This document shows positions 18,256 to 28,691 of a stretch of DNA of 64,000 nucleotides, piece by piece. Where the stretch lies: NCBI GenBank assembly GCA_900489925.1, contig UEHQ01000008.1, positions 1 to 64,000 of the forward strand, given 5' to 3'. The position numbers and the translations under genes are program-made. Position 1 is the first letter of the stretch; every line of letters starts with the position of its first letter. Source of the stretch: Hyphomicrobiales bacterium. Lineage in GTDB: Bacteria; Pseudomonadota; Alphaproteobacteria; Rhizobiales; Rhizobiaceae. The notes beneath the pieces are model-generated. The model was not told the origin of the DNA. It made no database searches and saw only the letters and a program-made list of their open reading frames with translations.

Positions 18256-20565
18256 GTGCAAAAATTGAAGCAGACAAATCCGGTACAACGCCTCCGGCCA
18301 CGAGACGAAGTCGAAGATATCCTATTGCCTGAGGCTCTGCGTCAGGGCGCTGTCGATCTGTCCGAGCGCGAAAGCCGCTGGAACTATGCGCTTGTCGGCT
18401 CTGCCCTGGGGGTGTGGGACCACAACCACCGTCTCGGAACCCGCTTCTATTCCGATACATGGAAAACCATGCGCGGCATGGCGCCTGAAGAGGATGCCGA
18501 TGGCGACTACGAGGCATGGATCTCGTTGATCCACCCGGACGATCGCGCCTTCGTCGTCAAGGCCGTTGACGGACAGAACGCCGGCGATCCCGCCTATCAG
18601 ATTTTCGAATACAGGGAACGGCATCGGGACGGACGCTGGATATGGATCGAGTGCCGCGGCGCCGTCGTCGAATGGGACGCTGACGGAACCCCTACCCGCG
18701 TGGTTGGCACCGATACCGATATTACCGCGCGCAAGGAGGCGGAAGAACGCCTCGCACATATGTCGCGCCGCCTCGACCTGGCGCTGGATATTTCCGACAT
18801 TGGGGTGTTCGAAGCCGATATCGCCGCAGGCACTGTCGAGTGGGATGATCGCCTGCTGGCGATCTATGGCATCGATAGCACCCAGCGCACCACGGTCAAC
18901 GACACCTGGATGAGCCTGATCCACCCACATGACAGCCAGCGTGTCAGCGACACGATTACGGCGGCTGTCGAAACCAGCTCTGACTTCCACCACGAGTTTC
19001 GCATTGTCCGGCACGACGGCGCGGAACGCGTGATCCGCGCGAAAGGCGCGTTCTTCACTGATGGCGATGGCTGCCAACGGCTGATCGGAGCCAACTGGGA
19101 CGTCACCGACGAGGTTCGCCTGAACGCGGAACTGCAGAGGGCAAAAGACCTGGCGGAAGCTCGCAACCAGGAACTGGAAGCTGCCAAGGAGAGCATCGAA
19201 CATCTGGCGCTGCATGACTATCTGACTGGCCTGCCGAACCGCCGCTATCTCGATCGTATGCTCGAAGAGCGTGCGCAGGCTTGTCGCACCGGCGAACTGA
19301 CCCTTGCCGTCCTCCACATCGATCTCGACCGCTTCAAGCAGATCAACGATACGCTTGGTCACCGCGCCGGCGACGCCATGTTGAAACACGCCGCCACGGT
19401 TCTTCGCCAGAGCGTTCGTGCCTCCGATTTCGTGGCGCGCATCGGCGGCGATGAGTTCGTCGTCCTCTGCACGATCAACGTCACGCCCAAGAAGATCTCC
19501 AACCTTGCCGAGCGCATTATTGCCGAACTCTGCCGGCCCATCCGCTACGAGAACCATGACTGCCGTTTCGGCGCCAGCATCGGCATCGCAACGGGCAGCG
19601 GTCCTTCGCTGGATGCCAAGCAGCTGCTCCTGAATGCCGATATTGCTCTTTACCGGGCAAAAAGCGCCGGCAGAAACCGGCATGAGTTTTTCTCCACCGA
19701 TGCCCGCCGCCGTATCATCGCCAGCAAGCGCCTTGCCGACGACATCCTGATCGGACTGGAGCGCGGCGAGTTCGTGCCCGTTTATCAGCCGCAGTTTCAT
19801 GCACGAACACTCGACATCGCCGGCGTCGAAACGCTTGCACGCTGGCAGCACCGCGAACATGGGCTGCTGACGCCCGACCGCTTCCTCTCGACCGCCGAAG
19901 ACATCAATGTCGTCGCGGCGATCGATGCCCTCATTCTTGAGCAGGCGCTCGCTGATCGGAAGCAGTGGGAAAAGGATGGCATCACCATCCCGAAAATCGC
20001 CGTCAACGTTTCCTCGCGCCGGCTGGACGACCCCAATCTCGGCAAGAAGCTGCGTGCATTGAAGATCCAGCCGGGCACCGTTTCCTTCGAACTGCTGGAG
20101 TCGATCTCCCTCGACGATTGCGACGATGCTGTCATCGCAAACCTCCGCCAATTGCGCCGGCTGGGCATTGATATCGAAATCGATGATTTCGGAACCGGCC
20201 ACGCATCGATCGTCAGTCTCCTGAAGCTGAGCCCCAAGACCCTCAAGATTGATCGCGAACTGATCCGGATGCTGCCGCAATCGTCGGACCAGCGCAAACT
20301 CGTGCGGTCGATCATCGAAATCGGACGATCGCTGAACATCCTTGTGACCGCCGAGGGCGTCGAGACCATGGATCACGTGCGCATACTTGGCGATCTCGGC
20401 TGCGATATGCTGCAGGGGTACGCGCTGGCTCGTCCGATGCCAGGCGAACAGATCCCCTCCTTCATCCGTGCGGCTTCATGGCGCCATGCCGACGGCGGCA
20501 CGCAAAGAGTTCACCGCAAGCGACGAGCGCCGATCGATGCACAGCTTTCCAACAAAAGCCTGTGA
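18256..20565 (+). CDS. PAS-PAS-GGDEF-EAL cyclic-di-GMP protein
   Basis: This 769-residue cytoplasmic signalling protein combines two PAS_3-type sensor domains (about 45-160 and 170-290), a GGDEF diguanylate cyclase domain (about 315-480) and an EAL phosphodiesterase domain (about 490-745). The cyclase signature GGDEF is intact at residues 397-401. In the EAL domain the motif reads ETLAR (E525), which keeps the E-x-L-x-R pattern, and DDFGTG is intact at 643-648. Both activities are therefore possible, and one may dominate. There is no membrane segment. It starts with GTG after GAGGGAG. Confidence 0.93.
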   Translation: MQKLKQTNPVQRLRPRDEVEDILLPEALRQGAVDLSERESRWNYALVGSALGVWDHNHRLGTRFYSDTWKTMRGMAPEEDADGDYEAWISLIHPDDRAFVVKAVDGQNAGDPAYQIFEYRERHRDGRWIWIECRGAVVEWDADGTPTRVVGTDTDITARKEAEERLAHMSRRLDLALDISDIGVFEADIAAGTVEWDDRLLAIYGIDSTQRTTVNDTWMSLIHPHDSQRVSDTITAAVETSSDFHHEFRIVRHDGAERVIRAKGAFFTDGDGCQRLIGANWDVTDEVRLNAELQRAKDLAEARNQELEAAKESIEHLALHDYLTGLPNRRYLDRMLEERAQACRTGELTLAVLHIDLDRFKQINDTLGHRAGDAMLKHAATVLRQSVRASDFVARIGGDEFVVLCTINVTPKKISNLAERIIAELCRPIRYENHDCRFGASIGIATGSGPSLDAKQLLLNADIALYRAKSAGRNRHEFFSTDARRRIIASKRLADDILIGLERGEFVPVYQPQFHARTLDIAGVETLARWQHREHGLLTPDRFLSTAEDINVVAAIDALILEQALADRKQWEKDGITIPKIAVNVSSRRLDDPNLGKKLRALKIQPGTVSFELLESISLDDCDDAVIANLRQLRRLGIDIEIDDFGTGHASIVSLLKLSPKTLKIDRELIRMLPQSSDQRKLVRSIIEIGRSLNILVTAEGVETMDHVRILGDLGCDMLQGYALARPMPGEQIPSFIRAASWRHADGGTQRVHRKRRAPIDAQLSNKSL

Positions 20566-20786
20566 ATAGATCGCTCTAAGCACCTTTCGTCGCGCAATCT
20601 TCGAAAACACTGTAGAATGCTTATGTAGGAGAACCTCCGATTCTCTCGGCGGCATCCCGGATAGCCTCGAATCCGGGGAAGGAGTGACAGGCGCATTGTG
20701 AAACCCTCGCTTTTCCTTTATGGGGACGCCACGAGATCGATCCACTCGCGCTATCCCAAGAGCGCCAACGATAGAGAATAATCGAA

Positions 20787-21551
20787 ATGAACCGTCGCCG
20801 CCGTATTTACGAGGGCAAGGCAAAGATTCTGTATGAGGGACCTGAACCGGGTACGCTGATCCAGTTCTTCAAGGACGATGCCACTGCTTTCAACAAGAAG
20901 AAGCATGAAGTCATTGACGGCAAGGGCGTGCTGAACAACCGCATTTGCGAGTTCATCTTCAACCATCTGAACAAGATCGGCATCCCGACGCACTTCATCC
21001 GCCGCCTCAACATGCGCGAGCAGCTGATCCGGGAAGTCGAGATGATCCCGCTCGAAATCGTCGTGCGCAACGTCGCCGCCGGTTCGCTTGCCAAGCGCCT
21101 GGGCATCGAGGAAGGCGTGGTCCTGCCGCGCTCGATCATCGAGTTCTATTACAAGTCCGATGCCCTCGACGACCCGATGGTCTCCGAGGAGCACATCACG
21201 GCATTCGGCTGGGCAAATCCCGCCGAGCTCGACGACATCATGGCGCTTGCCATCCGCGTCAACGATTTCATGACCGGCCTTTTCCTCGGCGTCGGCATCC
21301 AGCTCGTGGATTTCAAGATCGAATGCGGCCGCCTCTACGAAGGCGACATGATGCGCATCATTCTCGCCGACGAGATTTCGCCGGACTCCTGCCGTTTGTG
21401 GGACATCGACACCCATGAAAAGATGGACAAAGATCGGTTTCGTCGCGACCTCGGCGGCCTCCTCGAGGCCTACTCGGAAGTCGCGCGGCGCCTCGGCATC
21501 ATCAACGAGAACGAGCCTGTGCGCGGCACCGGCCCGGTCCTCGTGAAATAA
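20787..21551 (+). CDS. purC: Phosphoribosylaminoimidazole-succinocarboxamide synthase (SAICAR synthetase)
   Basis: This enzyme joins CAIR and aspartate with ATP to give SAICAR in purine synthesis. The 254-residue product has the standard family length, with [11 protein letters not shown] at the N-terminus, [10 protein letters not shown], and [14 protein letters not shown], followed by DFKIECGR. Its ribosome binding site is weak, so its translation could depend on upstream sequence. PurS and purQ follow on the same strand, forming a purine operon. Confidence 0.97.
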   Translation: MNRRRRIYEGKAKILYEGPEPGTLIQFFKDDATAFNKKKHEVIDGKGVLNNRICEFIFNHLNKIGIPTHFIRRLNMREQLIREVEMIPLEIVVRNVAAGSLAKRLGIEEGVVLPRSIIEFYYKSDALDDPMVSEEHITAFGWANPAELDDIMALAIRVNDFMTGLFLGVGIQLVDFKIECGRLYEGDMMRIILADEISPDSCRLWDIDTHEKMDKDRFRRDLGGLLEAYSEVARRLGIINENEPVRGTGPVLVK

Positions 21552-21583
21552 GACATTCGGTCAAGCAAGACAGGGAAGACAAA

Positions 21584-21826
21584 GTGATCAAGGCTCGTGT
21601 AACCGTCACGCTGAAGAACGGCGTTCTCGATCCACAGGGCAAGGCCATCGAAGGCGCGCTTGGCGCGTTGGGCTTCGACGGCGTGGGCCATGTCCGCCAG
21701 GGCAAGGTCTTCGACGTAGAGCTTGAAGGCAGCGACAAGGCGAAGGCCGAAGGCGACCTGAAGGCGATGTGCGACAAGCTCCTCGCAAATACCGTCATCG
21801 AAAACTATACGATTTCGCTCGACTGA
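21584..21826 (+). CDS. purS: Phosphoribosylformylglycinamidine synthase subunit PurS
   Basis: PurS is the small subunit that bridges PurL and PurQ in the three-part FGAM synthase. The 80-residue length is typical, and IKARVTVTLKNGVLDPQGKA and GFDGVGHVRQGKVFDVELEG are the family hallmarks. It starts with GTG at 21584 with AGGGAAG upstream. It lies 32 bases after purC. A 263-base spacer, unusually long for an operon, separates it from purQ. Confidence 0.95.
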   Translation: MIKARVTVTLKNGVLDPQGKAIEGALGALGFDGVGHVRQGKVFDVELEGSDKAKAEGDLKAMCDKLLANTVIENYTISLD

Positions 21827-21860
21827 GTGATATCGCGATACGTGATCGCTGATCCGAGCT

Positions 21861-21918
21861 AGGAGTTGCCGCTTGCAGTCCCGAACAAGGGAAAGCGGCA
21901 TTCCTCCCCGAAGGGGGC
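21861..21918 (+). promoter_or_regulatory. Structured element in the purS-purQ spacer
   Basis: TGCCGCTT (21867-21874) pairs perfectly with AAGCGGCA (21893-21900). Inside it TCCC (21879-21882) pairs with GGGA (21889-21892) around a GAACAA loop, and GGA (21862-21864) can extend the outer stem with TCC. A second short stem, CCCC-GAA-GGGG, follows directly. There is no U-tract, so this is not a plain terminator. It could be a regulatory RNA or processing site between purS and purQ. I do not recognise a named riboswitch class. Confidence 0.45.
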
Positions 21919-22089
21919 GACGTGAACCGACGAGTGTGGATCTGCTGCCACGACCATATGCAGATGATGCAGAGCGACGTCCAGGATTGAGGTCGCGCTG
22001 CCGGACAGGCGCTTGATGGCCGTGGCTCGTCAATTGTCGTCCGCGTTTAGACAACCGGCAGAAGCTAAAGCAAGGTTTGGACTAGTCCC

Positions 22090-22761
22090 ATGAAATCAGC
22101 CGTCGTTCAACTTCCGGGCCTCAATCGCGATCGCGACATGATCGCCGCCCTCACCAAGATCTCCGGTCAGGCGCCGGTGACCATCTGGCAGACGGAGACG
22201 GATATCCCGGACGTTGACCTGATCGTCATCCCAGGCGGCTTCTCCTATGGCGACTACCTGCGTTGCGGCGCTATCGCAGCGCGCATGCCGGTCATGCAGG
22301 CGATCATCGAAAAGGCGAACAAGGGTGTGAAGGTGCTGGGTGTCTGCAACGGCTTCCAGATTCTCGTCGAAGCCGGTCTGCTTCCCGGCGCGCTGATGCG
22401 CAACGCTTCGCTGAAATTCGTCTGCCGCGAAGTCAAGCTTGAAGTGGTCAACGCCGAAACCGACTTTACGCGTGCCTACGCCAAGGGCCAGATCATCCGC
22501 AGCCCGATTGCACATCACGACGGCAACTACTTCGCCGACGCCGACACGATCGCCAAGATCGAAGGCAATGGCCAGGTGGTGTTCCGTTATGCTGAGGGAA
22601 CCAACCCGAACGGCTCGCTCAACGACATCGCCGGTGTCATGAACGAACAGGGCAACGTTCTCGGCATGATGCCGCATCCGGAAAACCTCATCGAGGCCGC
22701 TCATGGCGGTTCCGACGGTCGCGGATTGTTCGCTTCTGCGCTTGATGTAATCGCCGCTTAA
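22090..22761 (+). CDS. purQ: Phosphoribosylformylglycinamidine synthase subunit PurQ
   Basis: This is the glutaminase subunit of FGAM synthase, which releases ammonia for PurL. The 223-residue protein has a class I amidotransferase fold with the nucleophile Cys86 in [10 protein letters not shown]. The His and Glu of the triad are in GMMPHPEN near the C-terminus. It begins [14 protein letters not shown], as expected. The partner PurL is not next door but 3 kb downstream, after four unrelated genes. Confidence 0.96.
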   Translation: MKSAVVQLPGLNRDRDMIAALTKISGQAPVTIWQTETDIPDVDLIVIPGGFSYGDYLRCGAIAARMPVMQAIIEKANKGVKVLGVCNGFQILVEAGLLPGALMRNASLKFVCREVKLEVVNAETDFTRAYAKGQIIRSPIAHHDGNYFADADTIAKIEGNGQVVFRYAEGTNPNGSLNDIAGVMNEQGNVLGMMPHPENLIEAAHGGSDGRGLFASALDVIAA

Positions 22762-22809
22762 CCTTCAACGCTTAAGAGGCCATTCATCCGGTCCACTGGA
22801 GCAAGATCG

Positions 22810-23208
22810 ATGCGCCCTCGCCTCACCGCCACCTATGTCCTGACCATCGCCACGACGGCGGCGCTGGTCGCGTCCTGCCAGTCGAAGCCCACGCCAACGG
22901 GCCCCGATCGCAGCGCGTTGTCGACAATGGAACGGGTAGCGCTCGGAGCGAACGCCTGCTGGTTCAAATCCGCGGATCCGGCCTTTGCCGCCTACAAGCT
23001 GGCGCCGGAACTCAACTCATTCTCGGGACGCCCGCGTATCCTTGTCGTACACAAGGGAAGCCCCGAGAGCCGTCCGCTCCTCGTCGTCCAGGCAGAGGGC
23101 AATCCCTCCAAGCTTGACGCATTCGGTCCCATGATGGATTCGCCGACGGGACCCCGCATCGTCCACGACGTCACGCGTTGGGCTTCCGGCGGAAAAGCCT
23201 GCAGCTAG
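22810..23208 (+). CDS. Putative lipoprotein, unknown function
   Basis: This 132-residue exported protein has a signal peptide ending in a lipobox (LVASC, Cys23), so it is probably lipid-anchored in the envelope. The mature part starts QSKPTPTGPDRSALS and includes ERVALGANACWFKSADPAFA. I do not recognise a functional family. A GGAG ribosome binding site lies 8 bases before the ATG. It is 48 bases after purQ and ends exactly against the convergent DUF1127 gene. Confidence 0.75.
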   Translation: MRPRLTATYVLTIATTAALVASCQSKPTPTGPDRSALSTMERVALGANACWFKSADPAFAAYKLAPELNSFSGRPRILVVHKGSPESRPLLVVQAEGNPSKLDAFGPMMDSPTGPRIVHDVTRWASGGKACS

Positions 23209-23448
23209 TCAATCCCAGAAGAACGATCTGCTCGCCTCGTCGCACGCTTGCTTGCGCGTGATGCCGATATCCAGCAGCTGTGCGTCCGTCAGGGTTCTCA
23301 GCGCCCTGCGGCTCTCGCGCTTCTCGTGCCAACGCGAGATTTGCTTCCAGATCCAGCCAAGATGTGTGGCCATACCAGCCAACGGACGTGTGGCCACGCC
23401 CTGTGACGGCAGATCAACGGATTCGGTGCATTCAGGCACGGCAGACAT
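23209..23448 (-). CDS. DUF1127 family small protein
   Basis: This 79-residue protein ends with the DUF1127 (YjiS-like) motif: WHEKRESRRALRTLTDAQLL followed by DIGITRKQACDEA. Small DUF1127 proteins in alpha-proteobacteria have been linked to RNA binding and nutrient stress, but this longer version with an N-terminal extension is not characterised. It is divergent from the MocR-type regulator, with 79 bases between starts. That arrangement suggests it is the regulator's target. A good GGAGAA ribosome binding site precedes its ATG. Confidence 0.8.
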   Translation of the reverse strand: MSAVPECTESVDLPSQGVATRPLAGMATHLGWIWKQISRWHEKRESRRALRTLTDAQLLDIGITRKQACDEASRSFFWD

Positions 23449-23490
23449 GCTATTCTCCAGTCGGTCATTGCATACATTCGCTCATAACCT

Positions 23491-23535
23491 TGACAGACAA
23501 AGGGTGACAATCTAGGAAATTGTCATCATGACAAA
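23491..23535. promoter_or_regulatory. Candidate MocR operator between DUF1127 and regulator genes
   Basis: A perfect inverted repeat TGACAAT (23505-23511), seven-base spacer, ATTGTCA (23519-23525) lies just before the regulator's ATG at 23528. Further TGACA half-sites occur at 23491 and 23529 in the same orientation. MocR proteins often bind repeated half-sites in the divergent spacer and control both themselves and the neighbour gene. The placement fits autorepression. Confidence 0.5.
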
Positions 23536-24946
23536 TTGGCTCCCTGATCTTTCACGCGGTTCCGGCCCAGTTTACCTGCGGCTAGCGGACAGCATTGAAA
23601 CTGCAATTGCCAGCGGCGCCCTGCCCGCCGGCAGTAAATTGCCGCCACAGCGAAATCTTGCCTACGACATAGGGGTGACAATCGGCACAATCGGCCGCGC
23701 CTATGCGCTGGTCCATGAGCGCGGTCTCGTCGCGGGAGAGGTCGGACGCGGTACCTATGTGCTCGACCGGGCCGAAACGGCTGCAAGCAATCAGCCGGAT
23801 CCGTTGACCTTATCTCTCGGCGGCACAAGAACCGTCGACGCGCCGCTCGGCAAGATCCGTTTCGACACGACGGCGGCCCCCGATCTGGACCAAGGAAAGA
23901 TCATCGGCCAGATCCTCGCAGAGATCGGCCAGGAGCACCTCTCGGAAATATCCTCCTATTCGCGGGTCTTCCCCAAGAACTGGTATGACGCCGGGCGCAG
24001 CTGGCTTGCGCGCAACGACTGGATGCCTGAGGCGGAAAATATCGTTCCGACACTCGGCGCACACGCCGCCGCGATTGCCGTTATATCGGCCGTGTCATCG
24101 CCCGGTGACAAGATCGTGTTCGAAAACCTGACCTATACGCAAGTCAGTCGAAGCGCCCGCATTTTGGGCCGCCGGACGATCACCGTCGAATCCGACGAGC
24201 ACGGCGTCAATCCTGATGACTTCGAGCGCCTGTGCCTTCAGCAGCATCCGAAGCTGGCCTTCCTGATGCCGACGGCCCACAATCCGACGCTCGCCACCAT
24301 GCCGTTCGAGCGCCGGCAGCGGGTAGCTGAAATCGCCCGGCGCCACGGCGTCTGGCTGATCGAGGATGACCTATACGGCGGAATGACCGGCGACGAAAAT
24401 CCCCTTCTCGCATCCCTGGCCCCGGACCGGACATTCCTGATCAGCGGCCTTTCAAAGGCGGTTGCCGCGGGCATTCGCGGCGGCTGGGTTGCCTGTCCGC
24501 CCCACTTCGCCCAGCGCATCAAGGTCACGCACAAGATGATTACCGGCGGGCTGCCATTCATCCTCGCCGAGGCCGGCGCCCGGCTGGTCCAGAGCGGGCA
24601 AGCCCATGAAATCCGCCGAACGTGTATCAATGAACTCAGCACCCGCGAGCGCCTCGTGCGCGAAGAGCTGCAGGGGTTCGATTTCACGTCGCACCCGCAT
24701 GTTCCGTTCGTATGGCTGAAACTCCCTGATCCCTGGCTTTCGGGTACGTTCAAGAATGCCGCCTATCGGGAGGGCGTCCTCATCGATGACGAAGACGAGT
24801 TCAAGGCGGCACGTACCGAAAAGGCCTACCACCGCGTTCGCATCAGCTTCTCGTCTCCGAAGAAACGCGATGAAATGGTTGCAGGATTGATGACATTGCG
24901 ACGCCTGCTTGAAAGTGGCGGCGCCGGATACGACGGCGAGGTCTGA
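23528..24946 (+). CDS. MocR-type transcriptional regulator (GntR wHTH + aminotransferase-like domain)
   Basis: This 472-residue regulator pairs an N-terminal GntR winged helix (about 1-75, with KLPPQRNLAYDIGVTIGTIG) with a fold-type I aminotransferase domain (about 110-470). The likely pyridoxal phosphate lysine is K310 in ISGLSKAVAAGIRGGW, and a LIEDDLYGGM segment supplies the Asp of the cofactor site. Such proteins sense PLP or an amino-acid-like ligand. No transport or catabolic gene lies beside it. The nearest divergent gene encodes a DUF1127 protein, and an inverted repeat overlaps its own start region. Confidence 0.92.
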   Translation: MTNWLPDLSRGSGPVYLRLADSIETAIASGALPAGSKLPPQRNLAYDIGVTIGTIGRAYALVHERGLVAGEVGRGTYVLDRAETAASNQPDPLTLSLGGTRTVDAPLGKIRFDTTAAPDLDQGKIIGQILAEIGQEHLSEISSYSRVFPKNWYDAGRSWLARNDWMPEAENIVPTLGAHAAAIAVISAVSSPGDKIVFENLTYTQVSRSARILGRRTITVESDEHGVNPDDFERLCLQQHPKLAFLMPTAHNPTLATMPFERRQRVAEIARRHGVWLIEDDLYGGMTGDENPLLASLAPDRTFLISGLSKAVAAGIRGGWVACPPHFAQRIKVTHKMITGGLPFILAEAGARLVQSGQAHEIRRTCINELSTRERLVREELQGFDFTSHPHVPFVWLKLPDPWLSGTFKNAAYREGVLIDDEDEFKAARTEKAYHRVRISFSSPKKRDEMVAGLMTLRRLLESGGAGYDGEV

Positions 24947-25071
24947 AATTGTTGCAGATGGGCAGCAACCGGTAAAATATCGGATTATTAGCGATAAGCG
25001 GCTTTACCGACTCTCCTTGAATGGTACCAATCACAAGCACGAAGTGATTTGCGCTACGATGAGGATGTCGC

Positions 25072-25653
25072 ATGGCAAGGAATGGTCGCGGATTTCTGCT
25101 GGTCTCGGCAAAAGTCATTGTCGCCGCGATAGCTGCGAATGCCGCGCTGCTTTCGGTTTCAGCACGCGCTGACGAAAAGATCTTCGACGAACTGCGTTTT
25201 GGCGCGTCGACATCGATCCAGGGTGGCGATGAGCACGAGGACGGCATCTTTCCGGAGGTGACGGTATTCTTCGATCCGTTCGACCACGGCGCTGCAACGG
25301 ACTGGAAACAGCAGCTTGCCCGCCCCCGCGTAAACCTCGGCACCTCGATCGGCACCCAGGGCGAAGCAACCCAGGTTTTCGCGGGTTTTGCCTGGACGGT
25401 CAATTTCAACGAGAAGATATTCGCTGAGGCCGGCTTTGGCGGTGTCTGGCATAACGGCGAGCTCGATAACAACGACGACGGCCCGGAACTCGGCTGTCGC
25501 GTGCTGTTCCATGAATATCTGGGCGCCGGCTACAACATCACGCAGCATTGGAATGTCATCGCCCAGGTCGCTCATTCCTCGCATGCCAATTTGTGCGACG
25601 GACCGAATAACGGCATGACCCGCGCCGGTCTCCAGGTCGGCTACAAGTTCTAG
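25072..25653 (+). CDS. Lipid A 3-O-deacylase, PagL-like
   Basis: This is an outer-membrane beta-barrel enzyme expected to remove the 3-position acyl chain from lipid A. The 193-residue precursor has a signal peptide ending at ARA (residue 33). Near the C-terminus is the PagL-type catalytic segment AHSSHANLCDGPNNG, with His168 and Ser170 as the likely catalytic pair. The chain ends in GYKF, an aromatic C-terminus typical of outer-membrane barrels. It lies between the MocR gene and purL and is followed by a clear terminator, so it is probably a single-gene unit. Confidence 0.82.
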   Translation: MARNGRGFLLVSAKVIVAAIAANAALLSVSARADEKIFDELRFGASTSIQGGDEHEDGIFPEVTVFFDPFDHGAATDWKQQLARPRVNLGTSIGTQGEATQVFAGFAWTVNFNEKIFAEAGFGGVWHNGELDNNDDGPELGCRVLFHEYLGAGYNITQHWNVIAQVAHSSHANLCDGPNNGMTRAGLQVGYKF

Positions 25654-25677
25654 CCCGCCATTTTATCGGTCGTTGAG

Positions 25678-28012
<2,335 letters not shown>

Positions 28013-28031
28013 TGCGCAAGGAGTATCGATC

Positions 28032-28265
28032 ATGCCTATGAAACCCGGCGATATCGAAGACATGATCAAGGCCGGCATCCCCGGCGCGAAGGTGACCATT
28101 CGTGACCTCGCCGGCGACGGCGATCACTACGCGGCAGAGGTCGTCGCTGAAGCATTTCGCGGCAAGAGCCGCGTGCAGCAGCACCAGATGGTCTACGAAG
28201 CACTCAAGGGGAATATGGGCGGCATACTGCATGCCCTGGCGCTGCAGACATCAGCGCCGGATTGA
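28032..28265 (+). CDS. BolA family protein
   Basis: This small cytoplasmic protein of 77 residues pairs with monothiol glutaredoxins to handle iron-sulfur clusters. It has the class II KH-like BolA fold, with the conserved segment GKSRVQQHQMVYEALKG including the cluster-ligand His. The ATG at 28032 is preceded by AAGGAGTATC. It is 19 bases after purL and so probably co-transcribed with it. The matching glutaredoxin gene grxD lies 1.9 kb downstream, beyond two genes on the other strand. Confidence 0.9.
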   Translation: MPMKPGDIEDMIKAGIPGAKVTIRDLAGDGDHYAAEVVAEAFRGKSRVQQHQMVYEALKGNMGGILHALALQTSAPD

Positions 28266-28300
28266 GCTGCTATTCCACACTTACGAAATGCAAATCGTTG

Positions 28301-28331
28301 ACCCGGATCGGCCGTAGCCGATCCGGGTTTT
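28301..28331. terminator. Strong bidirectional terminator between bolA and the Ala/Pro-rich gene
   Basis: ACCCGGATCGGC (28301-28312) pairs perfectly over 12 bases with GCCGATCCGGGT (28317-28328) around CGTA. It is followed by a short T-run, TTT, on the plus strand. It lies between two convergent genes and could end transcription from both sides. Confidence 0.8.
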
Positions 28332-28334
28332 CGA

Positions 28335-28640
28335 TTATTGCGGGTTCGCTGGCGCGGGCGCAGCCGGGCTCGCAGGAGCGGGCGTTGCTGGCGCGGCGGG
28401 TGTTGCCGGGGCCGCGGCAGGCGGTGTCGCTGCCGGCGGGGCTGCAGGAGCTGCTGCCGGTGGCGCGGCGGGTGCCGTATCAGCCGGCGCTGTCGCCGTT
28501 GGAGCAGGTGTGGCCGGCGCCGTGGCGGTATGTGTTCCCGATCTCGGCCAATAAATTGCGGCTAAGATCACGATTATCGCAACCACTGCGACAGCAATCC
28601 ACTTACCCCGTGATGATCCGCTAGATATGTCATTTGCCAT
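28335..28640 (-). CDS. Membrane-anchored Ala/Pro-rich protein, unknown function
   Basis: This 101-residue protein has a short cytosolic start, one membrane segment (WIAVAVVAIIVILAAIYW, residues 14-31) and then a periplasmic tail made almost only of Ala, Pro and Thr. The tail looks like a flexible linker reaching into the periplasm. A low-complexity frame in GC-rich DNA can arise by chance, but the N-terminal segment and a good GGGAGG ribosome binding site support a real gene. It begins 52 bases after the stop of the membrane hydrolase gene on the same strand, so the two may form an operon. Confidence 0.6.
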   Translation of the reverse strand: MANDISSGSSRGKWIAVAVVAIIVILAAIYWPRSGTHTATAPATPAPTATAPADTAPAAPPAAAPAAPPAATPPAAAPATPAAPATPAPASPAAPAPANPQ

Positions 28641-28691
28641 ATGGATTCCTCCCTAAACCCCTTCAACGCTTCAGGGAGGCAGAAAGTTCCA

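Noticed and set aside
18322..20376. 684-codon open frame on the minus strand opposite the GGDEF-EAL gene
   Set aside because: It is fully antisense to a clearly conserved coding gene; such long frames arise from the GC-rich third codon positions. No domain is recognisable in it.
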